Shown here piece after piece: positions 7,075-15,304 of a stretch of 64,000 nt of DNA. The notes beneath the pieces are model-generated. The model was not told the origin of the DNA. It saw nothing but the letters and a program-made list of their open reading frames with translations, and did no database searches. This DNA comes from JAEXNA01 sp041676625 (GTDB lineage: Bacteria > Vulcanimicrobiota > Xenobia > Xenobiales > JADMJV01): the NCBI GenBank assembly GCA_041676625.1, contig JBAYRN010000017.1:1-64000 (forward strand). Reading direction: 5' to 3'. The position numbers were made by a program, and so were the translations under genes. The first letter of the stretch is position 1; each line of letters begins with the position of its first letter.

Positions 7075-7438
7075 GGTTCAGGGCATCCTGGTAGTGGTGG
7101 ACCGAGAAATTCGGCCCCCCCGAATCCTTCTGCAGAGCCAGCAGGTCGATCCGTAAGGGGCCGTTCCAGTTGGACTTTTGAAGGTACCGCAACACCAGTC
7201 CCCGGGCGCGCTTTTGTTGTTTGGCGGTATAGCTTTCGGCGGCGTGTCCGCTGGCTGTGGAGCGCTTGGTTTTGACCTCGCAAAAAACCAGCGTCTCTCC
7301 ATCTCGGAGGATAAGATCGGCTTCACCGCGGCGGGTCCGAAAATTGGATTCCAACAGCAGATAGCCCAATTTCTGCAAATAGTTGAGGGCGGCAAACTCG
7401 CCGGCGCGCCCCAATTCGTTGCGGTTGCGCGAAGTCAT
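7058..7438 (-). CDS. YraN/UPF0102 family endonuclease-like protein
   Basis: 126 residues from ATG 7438, the usual length for the family. The longer upstream frame has no family similarity and would overlap the divergent gene, so it was not used. Diagnostic parts are ELGRAGEFAALNYL, the GEADLI motif (E39, D41) and VFCEVKTK (E54, K56), which together form the PD-(D/E)XK-type metal site. UPF0102 proteins resemble archaeal Holliday-junction resolvases, but their cellular role is not settled. The -35 of the next gene downstream lies right after its stop codon. Confidence 0.9.
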   Translation of the reverse strand: MTSRNRNELGRAGEFAALNYLQKLGYLLLESNFRTRRGEADLILRDGETLVFCEVKTKRSTASGHAAESYTAKQQKRARGLVLRYLQKSNWNGPLRIDLLALQKDSGGPNFSVHHYQDALNLEDNW

Positions 7439-7499
7439 CGGAGGCTCTTTTCGGGAGCAATCGGGGGAACCTTTTCGAGGGACACGAATTTCATTACCC

Positions 7500-9149
7500 G
7501 TGGGAGTGACTCGACGACATTTCTTGACTGGACTCGGTGGATTGTTGCTTTGGGCTGGTTGCCAAAAGCCGAACGTCGATCCTGTGAGCGATTTGGGAGA
7601 TTCCTCGACCCCTGGTCTGGGGGGAGCCAAGCCGACCAATGCGGGTAGCCCACCGCCTACCTGGAATGGGGAGGGTGATCTCCGGGAGTATTATCTACAC
7701 GGGAAGTACACTCAAGAAGAGTTGGACGCCGTGGCTAACGCCATCAAAGAGGTTTTCGGAGAGCGCGAGCCTACCCAACAGCGCCAAATGGTCGCTGAGA
7801 TCCTGTCTTTTCACCACGTCATCTTTCATCCCACTGAAAACCACGATCTTCGAAACAATCATGCTCAGATCAAAAAGCACCGGGAACTCCTGGAAAAGAT
7901 GTGCGACCGCCACGGAGTGCCGGTGCTGCCTGTACTGGCGATCACCAGTTGGGAGAACTCGGGTGGCTCCACCAAGGTCTCCTGGGCAGATGCCGCCGGT
8001 CTTGGTCAAATGACCTGGGGCGCGGTGGACGAAGCTCATCGCTACGCCGCGCGAAAGGCCCAGAAGCTTAAAGAACAAGCTGACTGGGAGAAGTACCATG
8101 CCAAGATCTTGAAGGATGACAAGAAGCTGGAGAAAGCTAAAGCGCTCTACGCCCAGGCCGCCAAGCTCAACGTGGAACAGCGACATCGGCAGATGGCGCT
8201 GGATGCTGGAGTGAAGGACGAGCGAGCCATCGCCGAGTGCAATTTGGAAGACGTAGTACTCTTCTTCGATTTTCTCCTGAGCATGTTCGGAGGCCGGGTG
8301 GACCACGCGATTGGGGCCTACCATAAGGGAGTTCTCAATCAAGACGATATTTTGTACGATTACATGCGCCGACGTGACCCCACCGTATTGTATCCCCAAC
8401 CTCACGATCGGACCGCGTTCTTGGAGGCCCTGGATAGGCTGAACGTGACCTATCTGGATCTCTGGAACGACCCCCGAAGTCGCGAAATGCTGAACGGACT
8501 CAGGACCGTGGAAGGAGAGCGTACCACCCGTGCCAACGCCCATCTGGCTCTGGGCGACGAGTCGGATATCTACCCCTGGAAGGTTCTGGGATCGTTGTCT
8601 GCACTGAACGCCGGTGAGGAGTATCTGGCTCGGGTTGTGGAACGCTACTCGGTGCCTCAGCTTGCCGGTGAGGTTCGGGGCCTACCTGCTTTTAAGGGTG
8701 AGGAAGGGCGCAAAGAAGGAGCCAACAAAGGCTATCTGGTCGATTTTTCACAGAAGTATTGGGCTGGCCCGCACGATGATAAGCGTCAAAGCTGGATCCG
8801 GCCCGAATTGGCTGGTTATCTGTTCCATCTCAGAGACCGAATGGGGCGGCTCATTGGGGATGGGGCCTGGTCTATACCGATCGTTGCTTTAGGTAAGGCC
8901 GACGAGAAGACTTCGGGCTGGGAGCAAGAACTCCACGCCAAAGGGGTGGCTGCCAGGATCGCACTTGCAGGCCTTAATATAGGCCAGAGCGACCATCTCA
9001 AGCAGTTGCTCCAACAGGACTACCTCTTCGATAGGATTTATCTCCGTTCCAGCAGGGAAGAACACCACATCGTTCTGAATCCCCGCTTCGGACACGAGTT
9101 CATGAAGCTTTATCAAAATAAAATCGGTGTGAAAAGAGCAGACGATTGA
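7500..9149 (+). CDS. Lipoprotein with Tat-type signal and lytic transglycosylase (SLT-like) domain
   Basis: 549 residues if started at GTG 7500; GTG 7506 is equally possible. The N-terminus has a twin-arginine signal TRRHFLTGLG, a hydrophobic stretch and the lipobox LWAGC, predicting a lipid-anchored periplasmic protein. The lytic-transglycosylase signature follows: the catalytic Glu in ITSWENSGG (about E152), then AAGLGQMTWG, a long charged insertion (KLKEQADWEKYHAKILK...), and AIGAYHKG, equivalent to the AYN-x-G motif. The C-terminal ~250 residues are unassigned. The enzyme should cleave the MurNAc-GlcNAc bond in peptidoglycan. It overlaps the next gene by 4 bp (TTGA), so the two are likely co-translated. 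Confidence 0.82.
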   Translation: MGVTRRHFLTGLGGLLLWAGCQKPNVDPVSDLGDSSTPGLGGAKPTNAGSPPPTWNGEGDLREYYLHGKYTQEELDAVANAIKEVFGEREPTQQRQMVAEILSFHHVIFHPTENHDLRNNHAQIKKHRELLEKMCDRHGVPVLPVLAITSWENSGGSTKVSWADAAGLGQMTWGAVDEAHRYAARKAQKLKEQADWEKYHAKILKDDKKLEKAKALYAQAAKLNVEQRHRQMALDAGVKDERAIAECNLEDVVLFFDFLLSMFGGRVDHAIGAYHKGVLNQDDILYDYMRRRDPTVLYPQPHDRTAFLEALDRLNVTYLDLWNDPRSREMLNGLRTVEGERTTRANAHLALGDESDIYPWKVLGSLSALNAGEEYLARVVERYSVPQLAGEVRGLPAFKGEEGRKEGANKGYLVDFSQKYWAGPHDDKRQSWIRPELAGYLFHLRDRMGRLIGDGAWSIPIVALGKADEKTSGWEQELHAKGVAARIALAGLNIGQSDHLKQLLQQDYLFDRIYLRSSREEHHIVLNPRFGHEFMKLYQNKIGVKRADD

Positions 9150-10231
9150 AACTTGGTCTCCGCCTGACAGCCTTCTTCGTAGGCTGTCTGTTACTCCTTT
9201 GCCAGCCTGCGCGGGCCCAAACCGATCCGGCCCTGAGCAATGCCGTTCTGGGCTTACTGGATGCTTATCTGCACTCGGGCGGTCCTTCCAAGGAAGAATT
9301 GGACAGCGGCTCAGCCCTGGCCAACTGGGCTATTCTTAAAGACATCGGGATACCGATTTTGAGGAAAGACAACGGCTTGCGCAAGGGAGACTGGTCAGCA
9401 CTCTGGGCTCCCCTGGATGCTGTGCTTGCCGAACAAGGTTTCAGCGGCAAGCTGACTCCGCTTCAGGCCATCACCTTTTGGGAAGAGTCGGAAAAGGACC
9501 CGGACCGCTTTGTACGCCTACTGGGGCGAGAGCACATCCTGGATCCCAAGCAGCCAGCCCAACGAAACAGGGGTCACCGGTTGCGCGAATCGATTGCTCA
9601 GTTACGAAATAGGCTTCCGTCGGAAAGAGCCAACGCGCGCTTCGAAGACGCCGGATGGAAATTCACCGCCACCTCCTCTCTGATGCCGGGTACCAGGACC
9701 GTGAGGGTAGCGATAACTGGTTCCCAGCCCTGCAACATCACCGGCAGCGCTCGAACACTGAACCTGAATCTAAAGGGACGCCTGTACGAGGACCTGGACT
9801 CCCATTCCGGTATCAAGGTGCAACTTCTTGACAACTCCTTCACCGGAAAGGGTTGCGAAGTGAATCTGAGAGACCGTACCAGTTCGATTGCCCGCCTGGT
9901 CGGTGGAGGGGAAGCCAAGTTGTCGAGCAGCCTGAACATCGTCATCCAGGATGAACTGGTCAGTGGACGTTTTCAAGTCGACCTGGTGTCGAAGCAAACC
10001 GGTCTGGCCCTGCTCACCGGCCGAGCGGTCTACTCCGTTCGAGGGAAGGTCGGCAGAGACGGAACCCTGGAAGCAAGGCTCATTCCCGTTTCTCGTTCAG
10101 GTAGCCGTCTGCTGAAAGACCTGCTGGAACAGGAGGGCTCCCTTACCGGGGTCGTGACCAACAGCACCGGGCGAGGCCAGATGATCTTGCCGGTGCTCAA
10201 AGACCCACTGGATTGGGCGAGCAAGGGCTAA
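9146..10231 (+). CDS. Secreted hypothetical protein coupled to the lytic transglycosylase
   Basis: 361 residues from TTG 9146, which overlaps the stop of the transglycosylase gene. The N-terminus is a Sec signal peptide (KLGLRLTAFFVGCLLLLC) with a likely cut after PARA. Residues ~30-150 are helical. Residues ~165-340 look like beta-strands (WKFTATSSL, RTVRVAITG, TLNLNLKGRLY, SLNIVIQDEL, GRFQVDLVS). No family was recognised. The translational coupling suggests it works with the wall-cleaving lipoprotein in the periplasm, for example as an inhibitor, cofactor or substrate adaptor; this is inference. It overlaps the convergent gene by 4 bp. Confidence 0.7.
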   Translation: MKLGLRLTAFFVGCLLLLCQPARAQTDPALSNAVLGLLDAYLHSGGPSKEELDSGSALANWAILKDIGIPILRKDNGLRKGDWSALWAPLDAVLAEQGFSGKLTPLQAITFWEESEKDPDRFVRLLGREHILDPKQPAQRNRGHRLRESIAQLRNRLPSERANARFEDAGWKFTATSSLMPGTRTVRVAITGSQPCNITGSARTLNLNLKGRLYEDLDSHSGIKVQLLDNSFTGKGCEVNLRDRTSSIARLVGGGEAKLSSSLNIVIQDELVSGRFQVDLVSKQTGLALLTGRAVYSVRGKVGRDGTLEARLIPVSRSGSRLLKDLLEQEGSLTGVVTNSTGRGQMILPVLKDPLDWASKG

Positions 10232-12357
10232 GGGTTTCGAAAAACCCGGTATTCCCCGGCTGAATCGGTGAGGGCCCAGCGACCATCTCGAGCCACCACC
10301 CGGGAGAGCCAGGAGTTCGAGACTTCGGTGGTGGAGGTCAAGCTACCGTCGGCTGCCAGGGTATGGACCTTGCCGCTTTCATCGGGTTGCACGATCTGGC
10401 TGCCCATCACCACGGCAGGCTCCGAGAGCGGCTGGGAGAGGCGAGTTTTCCAGGCGATATCACCAGATTGAAGAGACAGCATGTAGAGGTAGGTATCTTT
10501 GGAGGGGACCAGGACACCGCTGCGGGTGAGTGTGGGGGGGGCGGCCAGGGCGCTTCCCAACTGGGCTTTCCACTCCCGTTTGCCTTCGGCCAGAGAGAGT
10601 AGGACGACTTCTCCTGAAGGATAGTTGACGGCGACTTTCCCGAACCCCACCGCCGGGGGCAAAAAGCTGGGTTCGTTCAATCCGTGGGTCCACAGGTTGG
10701 CGCCGTTTTCCAGCGTGAAGGCCCGGGCTTGTCCGGACTGATCCAGCACCACTACCGCAAAGCCGACTTCCAGGTTGCCCACCACGGGCCCGGAGGCTGG
10801 AGGATTGTCGAAGGTTTGTTCCCACAGGATCTCTCCGTCCAGGGGGTCGAGACAGAGCAAGCGCCCTCCCTGCTCGGTCTCCAGCGCGTACAACAACTTT
10901 TCTTCGATCACCGCGCCGGCTCCCAGGGGAGTACCCTGAATGTCGAGCCCCCAGATCTCCTTACCCTGGACATTGACCGCGATGACCCGATCCTGCACCC
11001 CGTAGTAAAAATTTCGGCCGTCGGAGACCGGAGGGGTCGTGAGGGGAGAGGTGAGTTCCATTTTCTCGGGCGTCTTCTTGTTGAAGCTGTGCACCACCAA
11101 TTGACCGTTGGTGGCTACCAGGACGGCTTTTTGAGAGAGCGCAGGGGTTTGAATCGAGGCGTCACGGGTGCCACCTTTGAGCTCCGGCTCCGGCCAGGGT
11201 AAGACGATGGATTCATCCGGGTAGTGATAGGTGGCTGCAAGCCTGGCCGGCGGCGCGCTCACCGTGGGGGTCGCTGAACTTTCCGGAGAGGCGGAGGGGG
11301 AGACCTCGGGGGTCGGGCTCGGCTGAGGCTGCGCGGCCACGTCCAGTGTCCAACTCGGCTCCAAAAATGCCGGGGCTTCCACGGCGCTCTCCCAGTCGGG
11401 ACCGGTCAGGTTGCTCACCCCGGACAGGACCAACAGCTCCAGGGTTTGCTTAAAAGAGTCTTGTGCCTGGAAATCGAGGAGAGCTTCGCGCCCCCTGGCC
11501 GGGGTGAGGAAGCGATACCCTTCCAGCAATCGGTCGAGGTCCACCCCCATTTCGGTGGCTTCGGTCCTGAGGGTGGATTTCAGAAGTTCGGGTTGGGTGT
11601 CCAGGTAGCCAATCAGGCCGTTCCAGGAGCGGAGCGACGCCACCAGGGTGTCTCGGCGGGAGGTGTATTCTTGCTTCTGAGCATTCTCCGCGAAAACTTT
11701 GCTGAGCACCACCACGGACGGCATGGGTCGCTCGGCTGAAGTGCCGGCCAGAACCTTGAAACTATCGGCCAATCCCCGGGTGTTGGCGCTAGTGTCGATG
11801 AGGGCGGCCTGGACTGCCTTGCCCTGGAGCCAGCCCTCGAGTTCCTGAGCGCTGGAGGCAGGCACGATGGTTGCTTCGGGAAGTAACTGGCGGGCCAGAA
11901 AATCAGTGGCAGCCTCTTGCTGCACGGCCACCCGCTCGGCCTTTTGGTCAGGCCAGGCCACTAACTGGTCCAGCCCCACCGACTCCCCGCTGAAGACCAG
12001 GAAAATACCGGGTTGAAAGCGTCCTTGAGCTTTGACCGCTTCACCCAGGGGGGCGATGACCACATCGATCTCACCGGCCGCAAGCTCCAGCCACACGTTT
12101 TGAGGGCTGTACTCCACCAACTCGAGCTTATGGTTTTCCACCGCCAGTAGACGCCTGAGACTCGCCATCAAAAGCTTCTCCGGCCGCTTGGCCACGGCCA
12201 CTCTCAGAGTGTCTCGCTGGATCAGCACCGGAGCGGGGGTGGATGAAGGGGCTGGTTCTCGGTGGAACGGGTCGGGAATGAGTTTGGCCCGGTAAGCTAC
12301 ATAGAGCCCCGCCCCCGCCAGAATCAATAGAAGTATAACGTTGAGAACGCGCTTCAT
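10228..12357 (-). CDS. Membrane-anchored solute-binding-like domain fused to a PQQ-type beta-propeller
   Basis: 709 residues. One N-terminal membrane anchor or signal (VLNVILLLILAGAGLYVAY, about 5-23) is followed by a periplasmic-binding-protein-like region, about 48-320. This begins DTLRVAVAKRPEKLLMASL and contains GEIDVVIAPLGEAV, the pattern of NMT1/SsuA-type substrate-binding proteins. A Pro/Ser/Thr-rich linker (about 345-375, with repeated S-P-T-P and S-A-S-P-E-S) leads to a beta-propeller of PQQ-like repeats (GKEIWGLDIQG, GEILWEQTFD, GANLWTHGL, KREWKAQLG, GDIAWKTRL), as in BamB. The upstream PTS permease gene overlaps its ATG (ATGA), so the two are translationally coupled. It may sense or present a ligand outside the membrane. 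Confidence 0.82.
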   Translation of the reverse strand: MKRVLNVILLLILAGAGLYVAYRAKLIPDPFHREPAPSSTPAPVLIQRDTLRVAVAKRPEKLLMASLRRLLAVENHKLELVEYSPQNVWLELAAGEIDVVIAPLGEAVKAQGRFQPGIFLVFSGESVGLDQLVAWPDQKAERVAVQQEAATDFLARQLLPEATIVPASSAQELEGWLQGKAVQAALIDTSANTRGLADSFKVLAGTSAERPMPSVVVLSKVFAENAQKQEYTSRRDTLVASLRSWNGLIGYLDTQPELLKSTLRTEATEMGVDLDRLLEGYRFLTPARGREALLDFQAQDSFKQTLELLVLSGVSNLTGPDWESAVEAPAFLEPSWTLDVAAQPQPSPTPEVSPSASPESSATPTVSAPPARLAATYHYPDESIVLPWPEPELKGGTRDASIQTPALSQKAVLVATNGQLVVHSFNKKTPEKMELTSPLTTPPVSDGRNFYYGVQDRVIAVNVQGKEIWGLDIQGTPLGAGAVIEEKLLYALETEQGGRLLCLDPLDGEILWEQTFDNPPASGPVVGNLEVGFAVVVLDQSGQARAFTLENGANLWTHGLNEPSFLPPAVGFGKVAVNYPSGEVVLLSLAEGKREWKAQLGSALAAPPTLTRSGVLVPSKDTYLYMLSLQSGDIAWKTRLSQPLSEPAVVMGSQIVQPDESGKVHTLAADGSLTSTTEVSNSWLSRVVARDGRWALTDSAGEYRVFRNP

Positions 12358-13772
12358 TGCTCAGAAGAGTTCGGCTCTTCGGGTTCTGAGGCCTGGGTGG
12401 CGTCCTGATCAGTCTTTTTTGCATCCTGGGCCAGGCGTCGCTCGTAGGCCGAGATGAAAGGGGCCCAGATCAGGTAGGAGACCACCAGATTGAGCATCAG
12501 CAGCACGAACGCCATCTTGTCCTGGGTGGAGAGGACCGAGCCCAGAAAGCACGGCATGACCCAGGGGACTTCGATCCAGGCTTTGCCCACCATTCCCAGG
12601 GCCGTCGCGAAGTAGGCGATGGTTCCGCAGACCAGGGGAGCCACGATGAAGGGGATCGCGAGGATCGGGTTGGCCACCACGGGTAGTCCGAACAGGAGAG
12701 GCTCATTGACGTTGAAGAGCCCCGGCACGATGGAGACCCGGCCGATCTTCTTGACGTGGGCGTTCTTGCTAAACATACAGCGGACGGTGGGAGCCAGAGT
12801 GGCTCCGGCGCCGCCGATCCAGATGAACCACTGGTAGAAGGGATAAGCCGTCACATACGGCATGGCTTTGCCCATCTCGTGGGCGTCGGCGTTGGCCACC
12901 ACGAACTCTTGCCAGATCGGCAGCATGGCTGCATTGATCACCGAAATCCCGTGCACTCCGGCCACCCCGAACAGGTGCAGCAGCACGTTAACCACAAAAA
13001 CCGCCGAGTAGCTATCGCCCAAGACCTTCAGCCCTGCTGTCTTGCTGGCGATGAAGTGGTGGATATCCACCCCCACTCCGTGCCGAAGCATCCACATCAG
13101 AAAGACACAAGCCAGCATCGGCAAGAAGCTTGCGAAAGCGTGAACCACCGCCGGAGGAACCCCGGCGGTGCTCTCCGACCCTTCTTTGGGAATGAAGGTC
13201 AGGAAACGAGAGATTTCCACCGTCAATATGCCCACGATGATGGCCAGAAAAAGACCCTCGGCCCCCAGAGGTTGGGCGGCGATGTAGCGGCCCACCTCGG
13301 CGCTCTCGGGATCGAAAGGTTGCCCCGGAATGTACACCGCCCCGGTCAGGATCTCACCGGCCACCAAAAAGGTGGCCACTGCGGTGAGCCCGTTAGGGAT
13401 TTGGGGGAGGTCGTACTGCTTGGCCAGGGCAGCGGCGATGGTAAAGCTCACGTAGAGGGCCAACAGACCCATGGTGTAACGGAAGGGTAACAGGATCGTG
13501 GGGGCGCTCTCCAGGTACCACTGACCGGCCGCAGAAGCAGCAAGGCCTGGAAAGTACTCTTTGAGGATTCCGCCCTGAACTCCCAGAAGCAGAAAGGTGG
13601 ACCCTACCAGGATCACGGGTACGGAACCGATCATTCCGTCTCGCAGCGCCACAACGTGGCGTTGTTTACTGGCTGTTTCTAAGAAGTCAACAACTTTTTG
13701 CCACAGTCCGGCCGCATCTGAGCTCTTCTTTGTTGGTTCTGCTGCATGCACCCGCCACCCTACGAAGCCCAC
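12354..13772 (-). CDS. PTS sugar transporter subunit EIIC, cellobiose/lactose type
   Basis: 472 residues from GTG 13772, chosen because AGGAG lies 7 nt upstream; longer frames run into the divergent gene. It is a multi-span membrane protein with EIIC-Lac/Cel landmarks: GVHGISVINAAMLPIWQEF, FIWIGGAGATL, and FNVNEPLLFGLPVVANP. EIIC forms the sugar-translocating channel of a phosphotransferase system. No EIIA, EIIB, HPr or EI gene lies in the window, so its energy coupling is unknown. The stop overlaps the ATG of a solute-binding/propeller protein. An acidic tail ends the protein. The sugar could be a beta-glucoside, chitobiose or a related disaccharide. Confidence 0.92.
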   Translation of the reverse strand: MGFVGWRVHAAEPTKKSSDAAGLWQKVVDFLETASKQRHVVALRDGMIGSVPVILVGSTFLLLGVQGGILKEYFPGLAASAAGQWYLESAPTILLPFRYTMGLLALYVSFTIAAALAKQYDLPQIPNGLTAVATFLVAGEILTGAVYIPGQPFDPESAEVGRYIAAQPLGAEGLFLAIIVGILTVEISRFLTFIPKEGSESTAGVPPAVVHAFASFLPMLACVFLMWMLRHGVGVDIHHFIASKTAGLKVLGDSYSAVFVVNVLLHLFGVAGVHGISVINAAMLPIWQEFVVANADAHEMGKAMPYVTAYPFYQWFIWIGGAGATLAPTVRCMFSKNAHVKKIGRVSIVPGLFNVNEPLLFGLPVVANPILAIPFIVAPLVCGTIAYFATALGMVGKAWIEVPWVMPCFLGSVLSTQDKMAFVLLMLNLVVSYLIWAPFISAYERRLAQDAKKTDQDATQASEPEEPNSSEQ

Positions 13773-13857
13773 CGTCAAACTCCTGTAGCAACTCAAAAGG
13801 TAGCGGGAGGTTAATGGGAAAGTCTCTCTCTCATTCGGGGGTTGAGGAGATGGTGAT

Positions 13858-14547
13858 ATGAAAGCAGTACAAGTGAAAGCCCCTGGGGTGGTCAAGATGG
13901 GTCCGTTCGGGCCCTACAAGAATGCTGTCTGGCTGTTTCACCACGGCTCTGAAGCGGCGGTGGTGGAGATGCCGCCGTATCGGCCCCGCAAAGACGCCAA
14001 GCCCTGGCTTAAAGTGAAAAAGCTACTCAAGAGGGAGGGCCTTCATCTGAAGTACGCTTTGCTGAGCCACATTCACATGGATCACTGCCTCAGTCTGGGT
14101 GAGTTTCGTCTGGCTTTCCCGGAAACAACCTTCGTGGGACACCGGAGCCACCTCACCAGCCCCCTGACCTGGCGACTTTCTCATCAGGTAGGGATGCGAC
14201 CTGACGAAGTTTTTGATGAGATCTATGATGGCGATATCAAACTCTTGGATCTGGCGGGCGAGCCGATGCTCTTGATCCACTGTCCCAAGCACAGCCAGAG
14301 TGACCAGTTCGTGATCTTCCGGGGCACCGCCATGACCGGAGACTGGTATCTCGGGGATCTCAAGGACTGCAACGCCCTGGTGAGCTACGCCGAGAAGGTT
14401 CGCTCGGTAGAGCGGGTGCAGAGTTGGCTGCGACGCCTGGATTACGGGGTGTCCCGAGCCTTCTCCGGCCATGGGGACTGCCTCTACTACAACGTGGACT
14501 TCCACCGCCTATTGGAAAAGAGCAAAGTCGACCACGATCGCTTATGA
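13858..14547 (+). CDS. MBL-fold metallo-hydrolase
   Basis: 229 residues. The metal motif is SHIHMDHC (H-x-H-x-D-H). HCPKHSQSD supplies the third-position His, GDWYLGD the bridging Asp, and SGHGD the last His. It lacks a signal peptide. The closest broad class is the hydroxyacylglutathione-hydrolase/lactonase-like MBL group, with unknown substrate. ATG 13858 has a GGAGA SD. It is the first gene of a six-gene overlapping operon (ATGA with the methyltransferase), so it probably detoxifies or modifies the same compound handled by the efflux genes. That link is inference from gene order. Confidence 0.87.
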   Translation: MKAVQVKAPGVVKMGPFGPYKNAVWLFHHGSEAAVVEMPPYRPRKDAKPWLKVKKLLKREGLHLKYALLSHIHMDHCLSLGEFRLAFPETTFVGHRSHLTSPLTWRLSHQVGMRPDEVFDEIYDGDIKLLDLAGEPMLLIHCPKHSQSDQFVIFRGTAMTGDWYLGDLKDCNALVSYAEKVRSVERVQSWLRRLDYGVSRAFSGHGDCLYYNVDFHRLLEKSKVDHDRL

Positions 14548-15293
14548 GCTATCCCCTCTACACCTCTCACGCCTATCTGTGGCCGCTCTTAAGTCCGCTC
14601 GAGGCTTACGAGTCGGAAATGGCGCAATGGTGCGCATTGCTCGAAGAACACGGGACACGGCCGGTGAGACGGATGCTGGATCTGGGGTCGGGCGGAGGCC
14701 ATCACCTTTATCATCTGGCCAACGCCCTGCCGGACCTGCAGGAAGGCATCGCCTGTGATCTCTCAAGCGAGATGCTGGAAGTCCTTAAGGGCCTACTGCC
14801 TGGATTTGAAACGCTCACCGCGGATATGACCTCTCTCCGATTGGAGCGCCGCTTTGATCTGGTCACGGTTCACGACTCCTTCTGTTACCTCTCCAGAATC
14901 GAGCAGGTGAGGGCATTGTTTGAAGTGATCCGGGAGCATCTCGAGCCAGGGGGATTGAGCCTGGTGAAACTGGAAGCTCGAGCTGAAGATTTTGCCGGAC
15001 CGTACCGCTACCTGACCACCTTCGAGGACGAGCAGCGCGAACTCACCTTGACCCACTACGAGTGGGACCCGGAGCCTGATGACGGTTGGTTGGAAGTGGT
15101 CTACCTTTTTCTAGAACGAGCCGGCGGTCGGTTGAACACTCGGGAGGAGCGACACCGCCTGGGATTGTTTCCCGGCCCTGAGATCTTGCAGCAGGCCGAA
15201 ACTTGTGGTTTGACGGGAAGTTTCCATCCAGTGGAACGGTGGGATGAAGAGAGGGAGAATCTCCTTCTTATGCTGCGCAGAGGGGAAGATTGA
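14544..15293 (+). CDS. Class I SAM-dependent methyltransferase
   Basis: 249 residues from ATG 14544, which overlaps the preceding stop codon (ATGA). Motif I is MLDLGSGGGHH (about 44-54), the motif II acid is in GIACDLSSEML, and the post-motif is FDLVTVHDSFCYL. The C-terminal half carries a beta-rich segment (LTHYEWDPEPDDGWLEVVYL) typical of small-molecule methyltransferases. The start at 14544 gives the usual N-terminus for this class, whereas an upstream extension would run through the preceding gene. The position between a hydrolase and a MacAB-type pump suggests a small-molecule substrate. Confidence 0.9.
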   Translation: MSYPLYTSHAYLWPLLSPLEAYESEMAQWCALLEEHGTRPVRRMLDLGSGGGHHLYHLANALPDLQEGIACDLSSEMLEVLKGLLPGFETLTADMTSLRLERRFDLVTVHDSFCYLSRIEQVRALFEVIREHLEPGGLSLVKLEARAEDFAGPYRYLTTFEDEQRELTLTHYEWDPEPDDGWLEVVYLFLERAGGRLNTREERHRLGLFPGPEILQQAETCGLTGSFHPVERWDEERENLLLMLRRGED

Positions 15294-15304
15294 GCGAGGT
15301 AAGG

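Noticed and set aside
11270..11345. Pro/Ser/Thr-rich stretch taken first as a cell-wall anchor.
   Set aside because: No LPXTG or surface-anchoring signal; it is a linker between two domains.
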